From JAVBSX01 sp031549565 (GTDB lineage: Bacteria; Planctomycetota; Planctomycetia; Pirellulales; Thermoguttaceae): DNA of 64,000 nt. The stretch is taken from contig JAVBPO010000025.1 of NCBI GenBank assembly GCA_031549565.1, forward strand, positions 5,455 to 69,454, in the 5' to 3' direction. Below the pieces are notes generated by a model. It had not been told where the DNA came from. It saw only the letters and a list, made by a program, of their open reading frames with translations, and ran no database searches. Shown here in pieces: positions 40,576 to 50,482 of the stretch. The first letter of the stretch is position 1. Each line of letters starts with the position of its first letter. A program made the translations under genes and the position numbers.

Positions 40576-43545
40576 TCATGTTCGATCCGTTGCGGTTTTC
40601 AGTTGGGACAGGTCGTTTCCGATTTTTGCCAAATCCTTGTCGTTGAGCGGAAGATTTCCGAAACGGACACGGTAAAACGCTTCCACAATGTTCGCGGCAC
40701 ATCGATTGAGCGATTCCAAGTCGACCTTTTTCTCAGCGGTCCGAATCCGTTCGATCAGGAATGGAATCGCCCGTGTGGAAAATTCCTGCTGCGTCTCGCT
40801 GGGGCGCCGTTGAAGCGAAACCTTCGACAGTAGTCGCTCCATTTGAACGTAAAAGTCGACCGAAGCTTGCCGCTTACGCTCCTGAACATCCAAGGGGATC
40901 AAAAGACGCCGGAAAAGCCGCAGAACCCCCAACCGAACGAGAACATAAATCCCGCCGAAAAGAATCGCAAGAGGAAGAACGATCAGAAAAATATCCGTCT
41001 GCCGAATCGTCCCGGCACGGATTTGCACAAAAATTTCCTGGTACCGTTGCAAGATCGACGATCCGATTTCGCTCCACTGATTGGTTTGCGCCGCGTTTTT
41101 CACCGTTTCGAACAGTTGGCGAAACGGTTCGTAAATCATACTCGATTGCTTGGATCCGTCCATGTTCATAACGTAGTTTTGCCAAAAGATCTGGACCGCG
41201 TGGATCCAATCGGAGAGACTCATGGAAAAGCCCCGCAGCATATCCGCTTCCTGTTCGGGAGTCGCGTCCAATCGCAACCACCCTCCCTTTCGCCAGTGGT
41301 TCGCGAATGGGGCTTGGGTCAGATTGCCCGGCAAGGCGATCGGGGAGATATACACCTCCACCCAACTGTGAGCGTCGGATTGTCGGACCATGTATCCTTC
41401 CGAACCTTTGGTGAACGCGACCGTTTTGTATCCGATGCAGACCCGGGAAGGGATTCCGACGCTCCGCAGCATCATTGCGAGGGTTCCGGCGAAGAATTCA
41501 CAATGCCCTCGCGGATTGGCGGCGACGAAATCCTCGAGCGGATCCAGCGAGGTATCACGGACGATTCCGCCCAACTGATACTGGAATCGCTCGTCGTGCT
41601 TCAATCGCGTTTCGAGATTGCGTGCCCGTCCGATCAGATCGGCGGGGGGAAGCTTGGCCTGCGAATCCCACTCCTGGGCTAATGCGACCAACTTCGGCAT
41701 CTGGTCCCGGGAAATCTGGAGTAGATTGGTCGTGTTGATCGGCTCCGTGCAAGGGACCAAATCCATTTGTTCGCCGCCGCGGAACGCCGTCGTGTAATAC
41801 CCTTGAACGAACGGACGCGGACGACGTCCTCGTCTTCCGTCCGGAATCTCGATACGATCGGGAAAAATCGCGACCCGATTCATTTCGCGACCGAGAATGT
41901 AAAACGGCCAAACCGTAAACAGGACGCGGCTGTCCAACGGCTGGGTCGTGATCCTCAAGTGAACCAAGTCGCTCTTTTCCGCAAAAAACATTTCCGCGAC
42001 GTCCGTTTGAGGAACGATCCGACTTTGCATCATCATTTCCCAATCGTTCGGCGGTTGCTGCGGTCTCGAAGCCCAACCGAAAAAATCGAGAGGGCTGGAG
42101 TTTGTAGAACGCGTCGGCCATTGTTGGGACGGCGGTCTCTGATTTTGCGGGGGACCTTGAGGAGGAGAGAAAGGGGGAAGTCCCGATCGGGACCAACGAC
42201 CTCGACCGGGTTCGTACCGGTCCACGACGACGCCTCGCAGATAGAAAGTCTTCCCTTCGATTGCGTCGTAGTTGGGTTCGTTGGGATTAAGGGGAGGGTA
42301 ATCGGCCCAAACATCCCTTGCGCCTTCGGCGTTTGCGACCTGCGAAACGGTCGGCTGAGTCAATGCGATCGAGAGAACTTCCTGGTAATTCTGAAGGACG
42401 TTTCCCAAGGAACCGAGTCGAATTTCTTCGGTAAACCCGACCGAACTGATCGGAGCGGTTGCCGCGGAATTCCAGCGTTCGTAGGAAAGCCGTTGCCCGA
42501 ACATTTCGATTCCGCTGAATCGGGGAATCAATAAAAAGACGATCACCCCGATGAAAAGCGACCACAGTGTCGCACGAAAAAGACGTCCGAACAATTCCCG
42601 CTGTCCGCCGATCAGGCCGGTTTTGCGATTCGTCCCGCCGGAAAAAATCGGCGTCGCATGCAGCAACGGCCAATTCGAATCGCCGTGATTGTTGTGATCG
42701 TTTTCACGCTCCTGGGCGACTTGCCGGGTCAAGATCGGAATCGCGACATCGCTGACTTCGGATGTGTCGTCTCCTTCGAGGTCTTCCCAAAGATCGGTCC
42801 AACCGGACGTGCCCGGCGCCGCGGCTTCCCAACGGACCTCGGATTGCCGGGAAGCGGCGTAGGTTTGGCCGAATTTGGCGTCGCGGGGTTTGTGGGACGA
42901 ATTTCCATCGCGGGGCCGGCGCTGTTCGTCGTTCTCCCGGTAGGACAGGATCAACGAAAGCGGCCCGACAATGAACGTCGCGAACGCGATTTTCAAGAGT
43001 CGGCTCCAATCCTGTTTTTGCCTCAGTTCGGACGAATGAAGTTGGAACGCGCCGCGAACAAAAGAGTGCCGTTTGAAATAAGCGTTTTCGTCGTGCAGGA
43101 AAATGAGCGTCAAAGCGCAAAGATTGGCAAAAACGTACAGCAACAGAAGCAGGCCGAACGCGAGGCTCTGCTGAAACGCCGTCGCGACGATCACTTGCAG
43201 GAGCGAAATCATCAGGATATGCCAACGGTTGCGCTGATTCTTCTCCTGGAACAGGACGACGATTTGAACGAGCTGCAAAAGCCGGGCGATCCCGATCGCA
43301 AGGTCGACGGTCCGATACCGCAAAATCCCGCCGAGTGAAAGAAAAACGATCGCAAGGATCAGGGCATTGCTCACGAACCGGTTCAGCTTGACCGTTTTCA
43401 AAATGTCCGTCAGGTACAAGCTGGCCGCCGCGGAGAGAAAAACGAGGACCGTCGTGTAATGCGTACTGGATCCGAGCCCGAGCATGAACGACGAAAGACA
43501 TGCGATCAAAGCAAGGTTTAACGCGATACCGAATTGAAGTCGCAT
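40576..43545 (-). CDS. TgpA-type transmembrane transglutaminase-like protein
   Basis: The 989-residue protein has about six N-terminal membrane helices (residues 5-215) and a large extracytoplasmic region. A transglutaminase-like core carries Cys682 (RGHCEFFAGTLAMMLRS), His726 (DAHSWVEVYI) and Asp760 (WLRLDATPE), an intact Cys-His-Asp triad. A later membrane helix (LIVLPLAILFGGIYVLVRLG) and a C-terminal DUF4129-like end (ETQQEFSTRAIPF) follow. In bacteria such TgpA proteins are essential or envelope-related peptidase-like enzymes. The stop codon falls in a fragment of repeat family C. It lies upstream of the coiled-coil unit and downstream of the acidic-tail membrane protein, all on the same strand. 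Confidence 0.9.
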   Translation of the reverse strand: MRLQFGIALNLALIACLSSFMLGLGSSTHYTTVLVFLSAAASLYLTDILKTVKLNRFVSNALILAIVFLSLGGILRYRTVDLAIGIARLLQLVQIVVLFQEKNQRNRWHILMISLLQVIVATAFQQSLAFGLLLLLYVFANLCALTLIFLHDENAYFKRHSFVRGAFQLHSSELRQKQDWSRLLKIAFATFIVGPLSLILSYRENDEQRRPRDGNSSHKPRDAKFGQTYAASRQSEVRWEAAAPGTSGWTDLWEDLEGDDTSEVSDVAIPILTRQVAQERENDHNNHGDSNWPLLHATPIFSGGTNRKTGLIGGQRELFGRLFRATLWSLFIGVIVFLLIPRFSGIEMFGQRLSYERWNSAATAPISSVGFTEEIRLGSLGNVLQNYQEVLSIALTQPTVSQVANAEGARDVWADYPPLNPNEPNYDAIEGKTFYLRGVVVDRYEPGRGRWSRSGLPPFSPPQGPPQNQRPPSQQWPTRSTNSSPLDFFGWASRPQQPPNDWEMMMQSRIVPQTDVAEMFFAEKSDLVHLRITTQPLDSRVLFTVWPFYILGREMNRVAIFPDRIEIPDGRRGRRPRPFVQGYYTTAFRGGEQMDLVPCTEPINTTNLLQISRDQMPKLVALAQEWDSQAKLPPADLIGRARNLETRLKHDERFQYQLGGIVRDTSLDPLEDFVAANPRGHCEFFAGTLAMMLRSVGIPSRVCIGYKTVAFTKGSEGYMVRQSDAHSWVEVYISPIALPGNLTQAPFANHWRKGGWLRLDATPEQEADMLRGFSMSLSDWIHAVQIFWQNYVMNMDGSKQSSMIYEPFRQLFETVKNAAQTNQWSEIGSSILQRYQEIFVQIRAGTIRQTDIFLIVLPLAILFGGIYVLVRLGVLRLFRRLLIPLDVQERKRQASVDFYVQMERLLSKVSLQRRPSETQQEFSTRAIPFLIERIRTAEKKVDLESLNRCAANIVEAFYRVRFGNLPLNDKDLAKIGNDLSQLKTATDRT

Positions 43546-43556
43546 GGCGAATAAAT

Positions 43557-43580
43557 GTTAGCGGCGGGGCTTGCCCCGCG
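43557..43580. repeat. Short GC palindrome, family D copy
   Basis: GTTAGCGGCGGGGCTTGCCC plus CGCG, identical in core to the copies at 17077-17100 and 31367-31390. It lies just before the TgpA-like start. Confidence 0.75.
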
Positions 43581-43632
43581 TTTGTAATGTGACACGCCTC
43601 GAAACTATTTCTTTGTGCGCGGCTCTGATTCG

Positions 43633-44748
43633 CTACTCTTCATCCTCTTCCTCTTCGAACTCTTCTTCCTCCGTCCCTTCTTCCTCTTCCCACTGTTCCT
43701 CATCGCACTGTACGTCTTCCTCGAATTCTTCCGGGAAATCTTCTTCGATTTCTTCCGGCGGCTCCTCGATTTTTACAGGTTTCTTCGGTCGGATTTTTTT
43801 GAGTTTCTCTAAAGTTTCCTCCTCGTCAAGTGGTTCGATTTCGCCGATCTTGACGATTTTTTCGCCGTGTTCAGCGGGATGAACGATCTGGAGGACTCGC
43901 GAAGCGGAGCCTTTGGATTTCGTTTTCTTTTCCTCTTTCGGCGGCGGCTCGACGACAACGGTCGGCGTTTTTTCCGGTTTTTCCGTCGACTTTTTCGAAG
44001 CTCGCGATCGCTTTTTCGGCGGTGCGACTTCCGGCAGGGAAGTTGTCGCGATTGTTCCGGACACGGTTCGGACGAGCAACATTCGGGTGAAAAGCGAGAA
44101 CGAAAAGAGCGCAAATAACGCCCCGATCATTTCCAGACCGGTTTGAAGTGCGATGGGAAATCGGGAATCTTTCACAGGGAGATCCAACAGGTCCAGCGCC
44201 AAACAGCAGGCCAATAAACCCGATAGTGCGGCCACGAAAAACGTGTTGCACGCGAGAAGATTGTGCCGCATCTCGACCAGCAACCGCGAACCGATCATCC
44301 CGAACAGGACGACGTAAACGGCGACCCACCACACTTCCCCGTTTCCGTACAGCGACGTTCCGCTTAGCTTGACGAGTACGATGCGAAGAAATTCCCGGAT
44401 TTGACACACCGAATCGACACTCAACAAAAGCGAACCGACCGCGGCCCAAAGCCAAATGTCGCTGAGCCGATGAAACGACGCGATTTCGGTCGAAGCGGAT
44501 TTCCGGTCGATCTGAAACACGACGATACAAACCAACCCCGCAAAGGTCCAGAGAACCGAGGTGAACCATGCCGCAAGATTACCTCGGACGGCGAAATCGA
44601 GCGACGACAATTCCGGTTGGCTGATTTTTTCCAACAAGCCGGGCTCGATCCAGTACAGATACTCCAAACCAAGAATGCACCCGACCCCGAACAGAAGCAG
44701 CAGCAGATAATTCCACCATCGCGTCGGTATCAGGTCGGTCAGTTGCAT
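43633..44748 (-). CDS. Multi-pass membrane protein with a highly acidic C-terminal tail
   Basis: The 371-residue protein has about seven hydrophobic segments in its first 230 residues (starting WWNYLLLLLFGVGCILGLEY). A basic region with KKRSRASKKSTEKPEK is followed by a 120-residue tail that turns strongly acidic, with runs of Glu and Asp, ending EEEFEEEEDEE. I chose the ATG at 44748; the open frame to 44913 has no homology. No family is recognised. The tail could bind basic proteins, metal ions or the cell wall, but nothing in the sequence settles that. It is 87 nt upstream of the TgpA-like gene, so cotranscription is possible. Confidence 0.65.
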   Translation of the reverse strand: MQLTDLIPTRWWNYLLLLLFGVGCILGLEYLYWIEPGLLEKISQPELSSLDFAVRGNLAAWFTSVLWTFAGLVCIVVFQIDRKSASTEIASFHRLSDIWLWAAVGSLLLSVDSVCQIREFLRIVLVKLSGTSLYGNGEVWWVAVYVVLFGMIGSRLLVEMRHNLLACNTFFVAALSGLLACCLALDLLDLPVKDSRFPIALQTGLEMIGALFALFSFSLFTRMLLVRTVSGTIATTSLPEVAPPKKRSRASKKSTEKPEKTPTVVVEPPPKEEKKTKSKGSASRVLQIVHPAEHGEKIVKIGEIEPLDEEETLEKLKKIRPKKPVKIEEPPEEIEEDFPEEFEEDVQCDEEQWEEEEGTEEEEFEEEEDEE

Positions 44749-45055
44749 GGGATTGAGGGACGCGGAGCGGGGCGGATCGAGTGAAAAGGAAGGGCGGAAA
44801 AATGGGTATCTGGTGCGGCTTCCACTTCCCACAAAGAAAAAGTTATACCCGCCCTGAACCAAGAAAACAAGGCGTCTCGGCGGCACCTTCTCGTTCCGGG
44901 GTTGTCGTCTCATTCGGGATTTTTCTCCGGACAGAACGGGCGCAACATGCCCTGCGTCCCGCCAAATTTCACTAACGTTACGATATCATTTGGCAGGGAG
45001 CAAATCCGGCAAAAGAGTGTTCGCCCCAACGTCAAAGCGGGGCTGGTATGTAGGA
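44749..45055. other. Gene-free stretch
   Basis: About 307 nt between two minus-strand genes. No repeat, promoter pair or RNA was recognised. Confidence 0.4.
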
Positions 45056-45544
45056 TCAACCGTTCGTCGGTTCGGCCGCGACGGGGACGTAAAGTTCAAA
45101 AAAGTCCGAGGGCTGCCAATACGACGGATAATGCTCGAAGCAAGGCGATTGACGTTGATAAACGTGATTGGTTTGTCGCGGCAGCCAGTGGTGGAACATG
45201 TAATCGTACGCGTCGTCCAGCAAATCATACTTCGGAACCATGCATAAGGCATAATCGCCGTGCGGGATGACGATCGTCTCCATATCGTCCGGAATCGGCA
45301 GATTCGGATCAATCTCAACGGCGGCCCAATAATCGAATTCCTGACCGCCGGTCATCGTCGAGACGCCATAAGTCGTTTTACAGCCGCCGAACAGTTCGCC
45401 GATTCCACGCGGCATGAATTGCTGCCACAGTCTCCGGCATTCCGTCGAGGCATTGGGAAGTGAAGAATGAATCTTCATGCCGACCACCCGTATCGCGGGA
45501 TGTTCGACGACTTCCACTTTCAATGTGTCCATTAAGGTTTTCAT
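45056..45544 (-). CDS. GyrI-like/AraC effector-binding domain protein
   Basis: The 162-residue protein is a stand-alone GyrI-like (SOUL/AraC_E_bind) small-molecule-binding domain: VEHPAIRVVGMKI at the start, an ELFGGCKTTYGV segment, and FELYVPV at the end. There is no DNA-binding domain. It lies 21 nt downstream of the hydrogenase catalytic subunit gene on the same strand and is probably the last gene of that operon. A role in sensing a ligand or hydrolysing one is possible. The ATG is preceded by GGAATCC, a weak ribosome-binding site. Confidence 0.78.
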   Translation of the reverse strand: MKTLMDTLKVEVVEHPAIRVVGMKIHSSLPNASTECRRLWQQFMPRGIGELFGGCKTTYGVSTMTGGQEFDYWAAVEIDPNLPIPDDMETIVIPHGDYALCMVPKYDLLDDAYDYMFHHWLPRQTNHVYQRQSPCFEHYPSYWQPSDFFELYVPVAAEPTNG

Positions 45545-45565
45545 GGTAGGATTCCTGTTCGTCGG

Positions 45566-47341
45566 TTACCACCTGGTACGCGAGACATATTCCGTGTGCA
45601 ACAGATGATGCGAGGTTTCACTGAGAGGGTGTTCTAAAAATTCTTCGTACAGTTTTTTAACATCGGGGTTTTCATGACTTTTTCGCAGCGTTTTACTTTC
45701 GTCTTCGGCGTAGATCGCCCGGATTCTCGCCGCACGGACTTCATCGGTCGTAAAACGGGGTTGACCGCCGCCGCCGATGCAGCCGCCCGGGCAACACATC
45801 ACCTCGACGAAATGCCACGGAGCCGCGCCGCGGCGGATCAATTCGCAGACCGATTTCGCATTGGAAAGTCCGTGCGCCACGACGACCTTGACCGTGACGC
45901 CTTCCAGAAAACTCCACTCGTCCGTCACGTTTTCGAGTTGGAGCGATGCCTCTTTCACGCCCTGTAATCCGACGATCGGGGCAACATGTAAATTTTCGGC
46001 CGGGAACGGATTTCCCGTGACGATTTCATAAACGGTTCGCAGCGCCGCCTCCATGACGCCGCCCGTGTTCGCGAAAATATCCGCCGCCCCGCTCGAATTG
46101 CCCAGCGGAGAATCCATCGCTTCGTCCGGCAGCGACGCGAAATCGATTCCCGCTTCGGAGATCATGCGGCCCAGTTCCCGCGTCGTGAGAACGTAATCGA
46201 TGTCGCCGACTCCGCTGACGCTCAACTCCGGGCGACTGGCCTCGAATTTTTTCGCGGTACACGGCATCACGGCGACGTTCACGATCTGTGACGGTTCAAG
46301 TCCCCGTTTCTTCGCCCAGTACGTTTTCAACAAAGCGCCGAGCATCGACATCGGCGATTTGCAGCTCGACACGTTCGGTAACAAATCGGGAAACATCGAC
46401 TCGGCGTATTTGATCCAACCGGGGGAACAACTGGTCAACATCGGCAGCGCCACGTTTTTGTCGCCGTCGACCAGTTTTTTCTTCAATCGCGTCAGGAGTT
46501 CCGTCCCTTCTTCGAGAATCGTCAGATCGGCGGTGAAATTCGTATCGAAAACAGCGTCGAAGCCGAGCCGACGCAGCGCGGCGACCATCTTTCCGGTCAC
46601 AAGCGTTCCCGGCGGTAAGCCGAAACACTCACCCAACGCGGCCCGGATCGCCGGAGCGGTTTGGACCACGACCGTTTTGAGCGGATCGTCGAGTTTGGCC
46701 CAAACGTCTTGAATCTGGTCCCGTTCGACGATTGCAGCGACCGGGCAGACCGCCGCGCACTGGCCGCACTGGACACACGTCACCTCGCCGAGTTGGTGGT
46801 GGAAAGCCGGGCCGATCGTCGTTTCGAACCCACGGGACTGCGGCCAGAGTGCGGCAACGCCCTGGACGTGTCCGCAAATACTCACGCAGCGGCGGCATTT
46901 GATGCACTTACCGCTGTCACGGATCAGCGCCGGGGTCGAAACGTCGATCGACTTTGTCGTTTTGGCTCCTTCGAATTCGACAGTTTGAATGCCGAGATCG
47001 GCGGCAACGGCGCGGAGCTCGCAATCTTGATTCCTGTTGCACGTTTGACAGTCGCCGTCGTGTTCGGAAAGAAGCAGTTCGATCACGTTGCGTCTGGCAT
47101 GGCGGACTCGCGAGGAATTCGTAATGACTTTCATTCCTTCGGCGACGGGCAATGCGCAGGATGCCGTAAGCGTTTTCATTCCTTCGACTTCGACGACGCA
47201 CACGCGGCATGCGCCTTGCGGCGGATGTCCTTCGAGATTGCAGAGCGTCGGAATTTTCACGCCGCTTTTTCGTGCGGCTTCGAGGACCGTCGAGCCTTCG
47301 GGAACTTCGACGGCGATATTATTGATCGTTAAACGGATCAT
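45566..47341 (-). CDS. hydA: [FeFe] hydrogenase catalytic subunit, NADH-dependent trimeric type
   Basis: The catalytic subunit makes or oxidises H2 and works with HydB and HydC, likely coupling NADH and reduced ferredoxin. The product is 591 residues. Domains in order: a [2Fe-2S] ferredoxin (CNLEGHPPQGACRVC), the His-Cys [4Fe-4S] site (HDGDCQTCNRNQDCELR), two [4Fe-4S] motifs (CIKCRRCVSIC, CVQCGQCAAVC), then the H-cluster domain with L1 TSCSPGWIKYAE, L2 MPCTAKKFE and L3 EVMCCPGGCIGGGGQP. A small-subunit domain ends the protein. All ligands are present. GGAGAA precedes the ATG. It is the third gene of hydCBA. Confidence 0.96.
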   Translation of the reverse strand: MIRLTINNIAVEVPEGSTVLEAARKSGVKIPTLCNLEGHPPQGACRVCVVEVEGMKTLTASCALPVAEGMKVITNSSRVRHARRNVIELLLSEHDGDCQTCNRNQDCELRAVAADLGIQTVEFEGAKTTKSIDVSTPALIRDSGKCIKCRRCVSICGHVQGVAALWPQSRGFETTIGPAFHHQLGEVTCVQCGQCAAVCPVAAIVERDQIQDVWAKLDDPLKTVVVQTAPAIRAALGECFGLPPGTLVTGKMVAALRRLGFDAVFDTNFTADLTILEEGTELLTRLKKKLVDGDKNVALPMLTSCSPGWIKYAESMFPDLLPNVSSCKSPMSMLGALLKTYWAKKRGLEPSQIVNVAVMPCTAKKFEASRPELSVSGVGDIDYVLTTRELGRMISEAGIDFASLPDEAMDSPLGNSSGAADIFANTGGVMEAALRTVYEIVTGNPFPAENLHVAPIVGLQGVKEASLQLENVTDEWSFLEGVTVKVVVAHGLSNAKSVCELIRRGAAPWHFVEVMCCPGGCIGGGGQPRFTTDEVRAARIRAIYAEDESKTLRKSHENPDVKKLYEEFLEHPLSETSHHLLHTEYVSRTRW

Positions 47342-47359
47342 GTGTCGTTCTCCGGTTGA

Positions 47360-50300
47360 TTATTGGATTTGATGCAGCCGTTTTCCATAGTCGCAACGCA
47401 AACACCGATTCGCCTGGCGGACGGCGACGGGTTCCGTCCAGGGGAGTTCCACTTCGTCGAAATTGTAACGGCGTCGTTCGACCGGAGTCGTGTTCGGCTT
47501 TTCCCGCGGCGCATCGCTCGGATCGGCGTCGGGATCGAACGGCACGTCGATCGGTTTCGTATCCCGCCAAAACGGATTCGGCGTTCCATTACACAAGGCA
47601 TCGATTCCGACCGCGGCGCGTTCTCCGCCGGCAATCGCTTCGACGACCGACGACGGGCCGGTCACGACATCGCCGCCCGCGAACAGCCAAGGCAAATTCG
47701 TTGCGCCGGTCAGGGGATCGATTTTTACGAATTCCTTCTGCCGCTCCAATGGGAAATCGGACAACGTCGTCAGGTCGACGGTTTGCCCGATCGCCGTGAG
47801 AATCTGGTCCGCCGGAATGCAAAACGGTTCCCCCTGCCCCTTTGCGGGCCGGCGCCGGCCGCTGCGATCGAAGTCGCCGAGTCGCATCGGGGCGCACTCG
47901 AGTCCGACGAGTTTCCCCTTATCGTGGATCACGTTCAGCGGCGAAGTGAGCACCATGAGCCGGACCCCTTCGAGTTCGGCTTCTTCGATTTCCTCGTCGT
48001 AAGCGGGCATGGCGTCACGGGAACGACGATAGACCACCGTGACGGAATCGGCGCCGAGCCGAAGCGACGTTCGGGCGGCGTCGATCGCGGAGTTGCCGCC
48101 GCCGATGACGATCACGTTCTTGCCGACCGGCGCGGAGCCTCGCATGTTGTAGGTCCGCAGGAACGACAAAGCGTCGTGAACACCGGAAATATCGTTTCCC
48201 GGAATGTCGAGTTTCACGCCGTCCGGAGCGCCGATCGCGAGGAACACGGCGTCATATCCTTCGCCGCGCAACGATTTGAGCGTGAAATCTTTGCCGAGCG
48301 TCGCGTTCGTTTGAATCGGAACGCCCATCCGCTCGATCATTCGAACTTCCCGGGCAACGATTTCCCGCGGCAGTCGGTATGCGGGAATCGTTTGCACAAG
48401 CATCCCGCCGGGCCGCTGTTGCGATTCGAAAATCGTCGGCTTATACCCGAGCCGTGCGAGAAAATAGCCGCAAGACAGACCGGCCGGTCCCGAACCGACG
48501 ATCGCGATTTTCCGCGACGCATTTCGTTGATTCTCCAGAATTTCAGGAACCTGGATCATCACTTCCTGGTCGACGAGGAACCGCTTGATCGAACGAATCG
48601 AAACCGGCGCATCCATGGTCGTGCGGCGACATTTGCTCTCACAGGTATGAAAACAAACCCGCGAACAGATCGCCGCGAGCGGATTCCTTTCCCGATGTAA
48701 CTTGAGCGCTTCGGAGTACCGTTTTTGTCCGGTCAGTGCGACGAACCCCGGAATGTCGACGAACGCCGGGCAGGAACTTTCACACGGGGCCGCGACGAGC
48801 GCCGCGCAGACGCTTGCCCGACATTTTTTATCCCGGATATGCTCGACATATTCGTGTCCGAAATGCCGGATCGTCGAAAGGACCGGATTCGGCGCCGTCT
48901 GTCCGAGGCCGCAAAGCGAGGAATCCTTGATCATTTCGCCGAGTCGGATCAGTTTGTCGACGTCGCCGTCAACCCCTTTTCCTTCGCAAATCCGTTCGAG
49001 AATTTCGAGCATCCGTTTGGTGCCGACGCGACACGGGACGCATTTTCCACACGATTCTTCCTGGACGAATTCCAAGAAATAGCGGGCGACGTCGACCATG
49101 CAGGAATCCTCGTCCATCACGACGAGCCCCCCGGACCCGATGATCGCGCCGAGTTCGGCGAGCGCTTCGTAGTCGAGCGGAACGTTGAGATGCTCCTTCG
49201 GAATGCAGCCGCCGGACGGTCCGCCGATTTGAGCCGCCTTGAATTCTTTTCCGCCGGGAATGCCGCCGCCGACGTCGTACACCAAATCGCCGAGCGGGGT
49301 CCCGATGGGGATTTCGACGAGCCCGGAATTTTGAATGTCCCCGGCGAGCGCGAACACCTTGGTTCCTTTGCTCTTTTCGGTTCCCATCGAAGCGTACCAA
49401 TCGCCCCCTTTTTCGAGGATCGCCGGAACGTTGGCGAAGGTCTCGACGTTGTTCAGAAGCGTCGGTTTACCCCACAGACCTTTTTGTGCGGGAAACGGCG
49501 GTCTCGGTCGCGGCTCGCCCCGTTTGCCTTCAATCGACTGCATCAGGGCGGTTTCCTCGCCGCAGACGAACGCGCCGCTTCCCATTCGGATGTCGAGATC
49601 GAAATCGAAATTCCGTCCCAAAATATTCTTGCCGAGCAAGCCGTATTCGCTCGCCTGTTTGATCGCTTCCTTGAGCCGCTGGACGGCGAGGGGATATTCG
49701 GCGCGGACATAAACGTAACCTTCGGTTGCGCCGATCGCTTTGGCGGCGATCATCATCCCTTCAATGAGCGAGTGAGGGTCGCCTTCCAAGACGCTGCGGT
49801 CCATGAACGCGCCGGGATCTCCTTCGTCGGCGTTGCAAACGACGTACTTTTCGGCTCCTTCGGCGTTTCGAGTGAACTCCCATTTTCTGCCGGTGAGAAA
49901 CCCGCCGCCGCCGCGCCCCCGCAGGCCGGATTTTTTCATTTCGACGATAATCGCTTCCGGTCGATCCGCGACGAGAGCGTCGGCAATCGCACCGTATCCG
50001 CCGACGGCAATGTAGTCTTCAATGTTTTCCGGATCGATTTTGCCGCAGTTGCGAAGTACGATCTTTTTCTGGATGCGAAAAAAGTCGATGTCCCGCTCCG
50101 TCGGTACGGGCCGTCCGTCCGCCTTTTTGTGGAGGAGACGTGTTACGATTTTCTTTCCCATGACATGGTCGCGGACCAGTTCCTTGACATCTTCGGGACG
50201 AACATGTTCGTAAAACGTTTCGCCGATGAACAGGGCGGGACCACCGCTGCACGGACCGAGACAGCCGGTTTTCTTCAGATCGCATTGGACGATATCGATA

Positions 50301-50482
50301 TCGGCGTTGTCGAGCTCTTGAACAAACGCCCAAAAAACGTCGTTGGCGCCGGAAGCGATGCAACCGCCGCCCATGCACATCCGGACGGAAAGTTGTCCGG
50401 CCTGGAGCATGGAGTTGTGCCGCGTTTGGAGCTCCTGACGGAATAAAACCAATTGCTCCGGATGGGTGATATGTTTACTCAT
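47360..50482 (-). CDS. hydB: Hydrogenase NADH-binding subunit (NuoF-like) fused to a GltD-like flavoprotein
   Basis: This 1040-residue subunit takes electrons from NADH. A [2Fe-2S] thioredoxin-like domain (about 1-105) has CMGGGCIASG and KKTGCLGPCSGG. The NuoF part (about 130-560) has the NADH/FMN loop GLRGRGGGGFLTGRKW and the 4Fe-4S site ESCGKCVPCR (near 480). From about 570 it becomes a GltD/NfnB-type NAD(P)H oxidoreductase. That part has an N-terminal Cys-rich domain (CESSCPAFVDIP, CESKC), FAD loop IVGSGPAGLSCGYFLARLGY, second dinucleotide loop VIVIGGGNSAIDAA and an FAGGDVVTGPSSVVEAI end. I chose the ATG at 50482 with GGAGGTG before it; it overlaps hydC by 8 nt. The fused module could add a second flavin or NADPH site. 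Confidence 0.93.
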   Translation of the reverse strand: MSKHITHPEQLVLFRQELQTRHNSMLQAGQLSVRMCMGGGCIASGANDVFWAFVQELDNADIDIVQCDLKKTGCLGPCSGGPALFIGETFYEHVRPEDVKELVRDHVMGKKIVTRLLHKKADGRPVPTERDIDFFRIQKKIVLRNCGKIDPENIEDYIAVGGYGAIADALVADRPEAIIVEMKKSGLRGRGGGGFLTGRKWEFTRNAEGAEKYVVCNADEGDPGAFMDRSVLEGDPHSLIEGMMIAAKAIGATEGYVYVRAEYPLAVQRLKEAIKQASEYGLLGKNILGRNFDFDLDIRMGSGAFVCGEETALMQSIEGKRGEPRPRPPFPAQKGLWGKPTLLNNVETFANVPAILEKGGDWYASMGTEKSKGTKVFALAGDIQNSGLVEIPIGTPLGDLVYDVGGGIPGGKEFKAAQIGGPSGGCIPKEHLNVPLDYEALAELGAIIGSGGLVVMDEDSCMVDVARYFLEFVQEESCGKCVPCRVGTKRMLEILERICEGKGVDGDVDKLIRLGEMIKDSSLCGLGQTAPNPVLSTIRHFGHEYVEHIRDKKCRASVCAALVAAPCESSCPAFVDIPGFVALTGQKRYSEALKLHRERNPLAAICSRVCFHTCESKCRRTTMDAPVSIRSIKRFLVDQEVMIQVPEILENQRNASRKIAIVGSGPAGLSCGYFLARLGYKPTIFESQQRPGGMLVQTIPAYRLPREIVAREVRMIERMGVPIQTNATLGKDFTLKSLRGEGYDAVFLAIGAPDGVKLDIPGNDISGVHDALSFLRTYNMRGSAPVGKNVIVIGGGNSAIDAARTSLRLGADSVTVVYRRSRDAMPAYDEEIEEAELEGVRLMVLTSPLNVIHDKGKLVGLECAPMRLGDFDRSGRRRPAKGQGEPFCIPADQILTAIGQTVDLTTLSDFPLERQKEFVKIDPLTGATNLPWLFAGGDVVTGPSSVVEAIAGGERAAVGIDALCNGTPNPFWRDTKPIDVPFDPDADPSDAPREKPNTTPVERRRYNFDEVELPWTEPVAVRQANRCLRCDYGKRLHQIQ

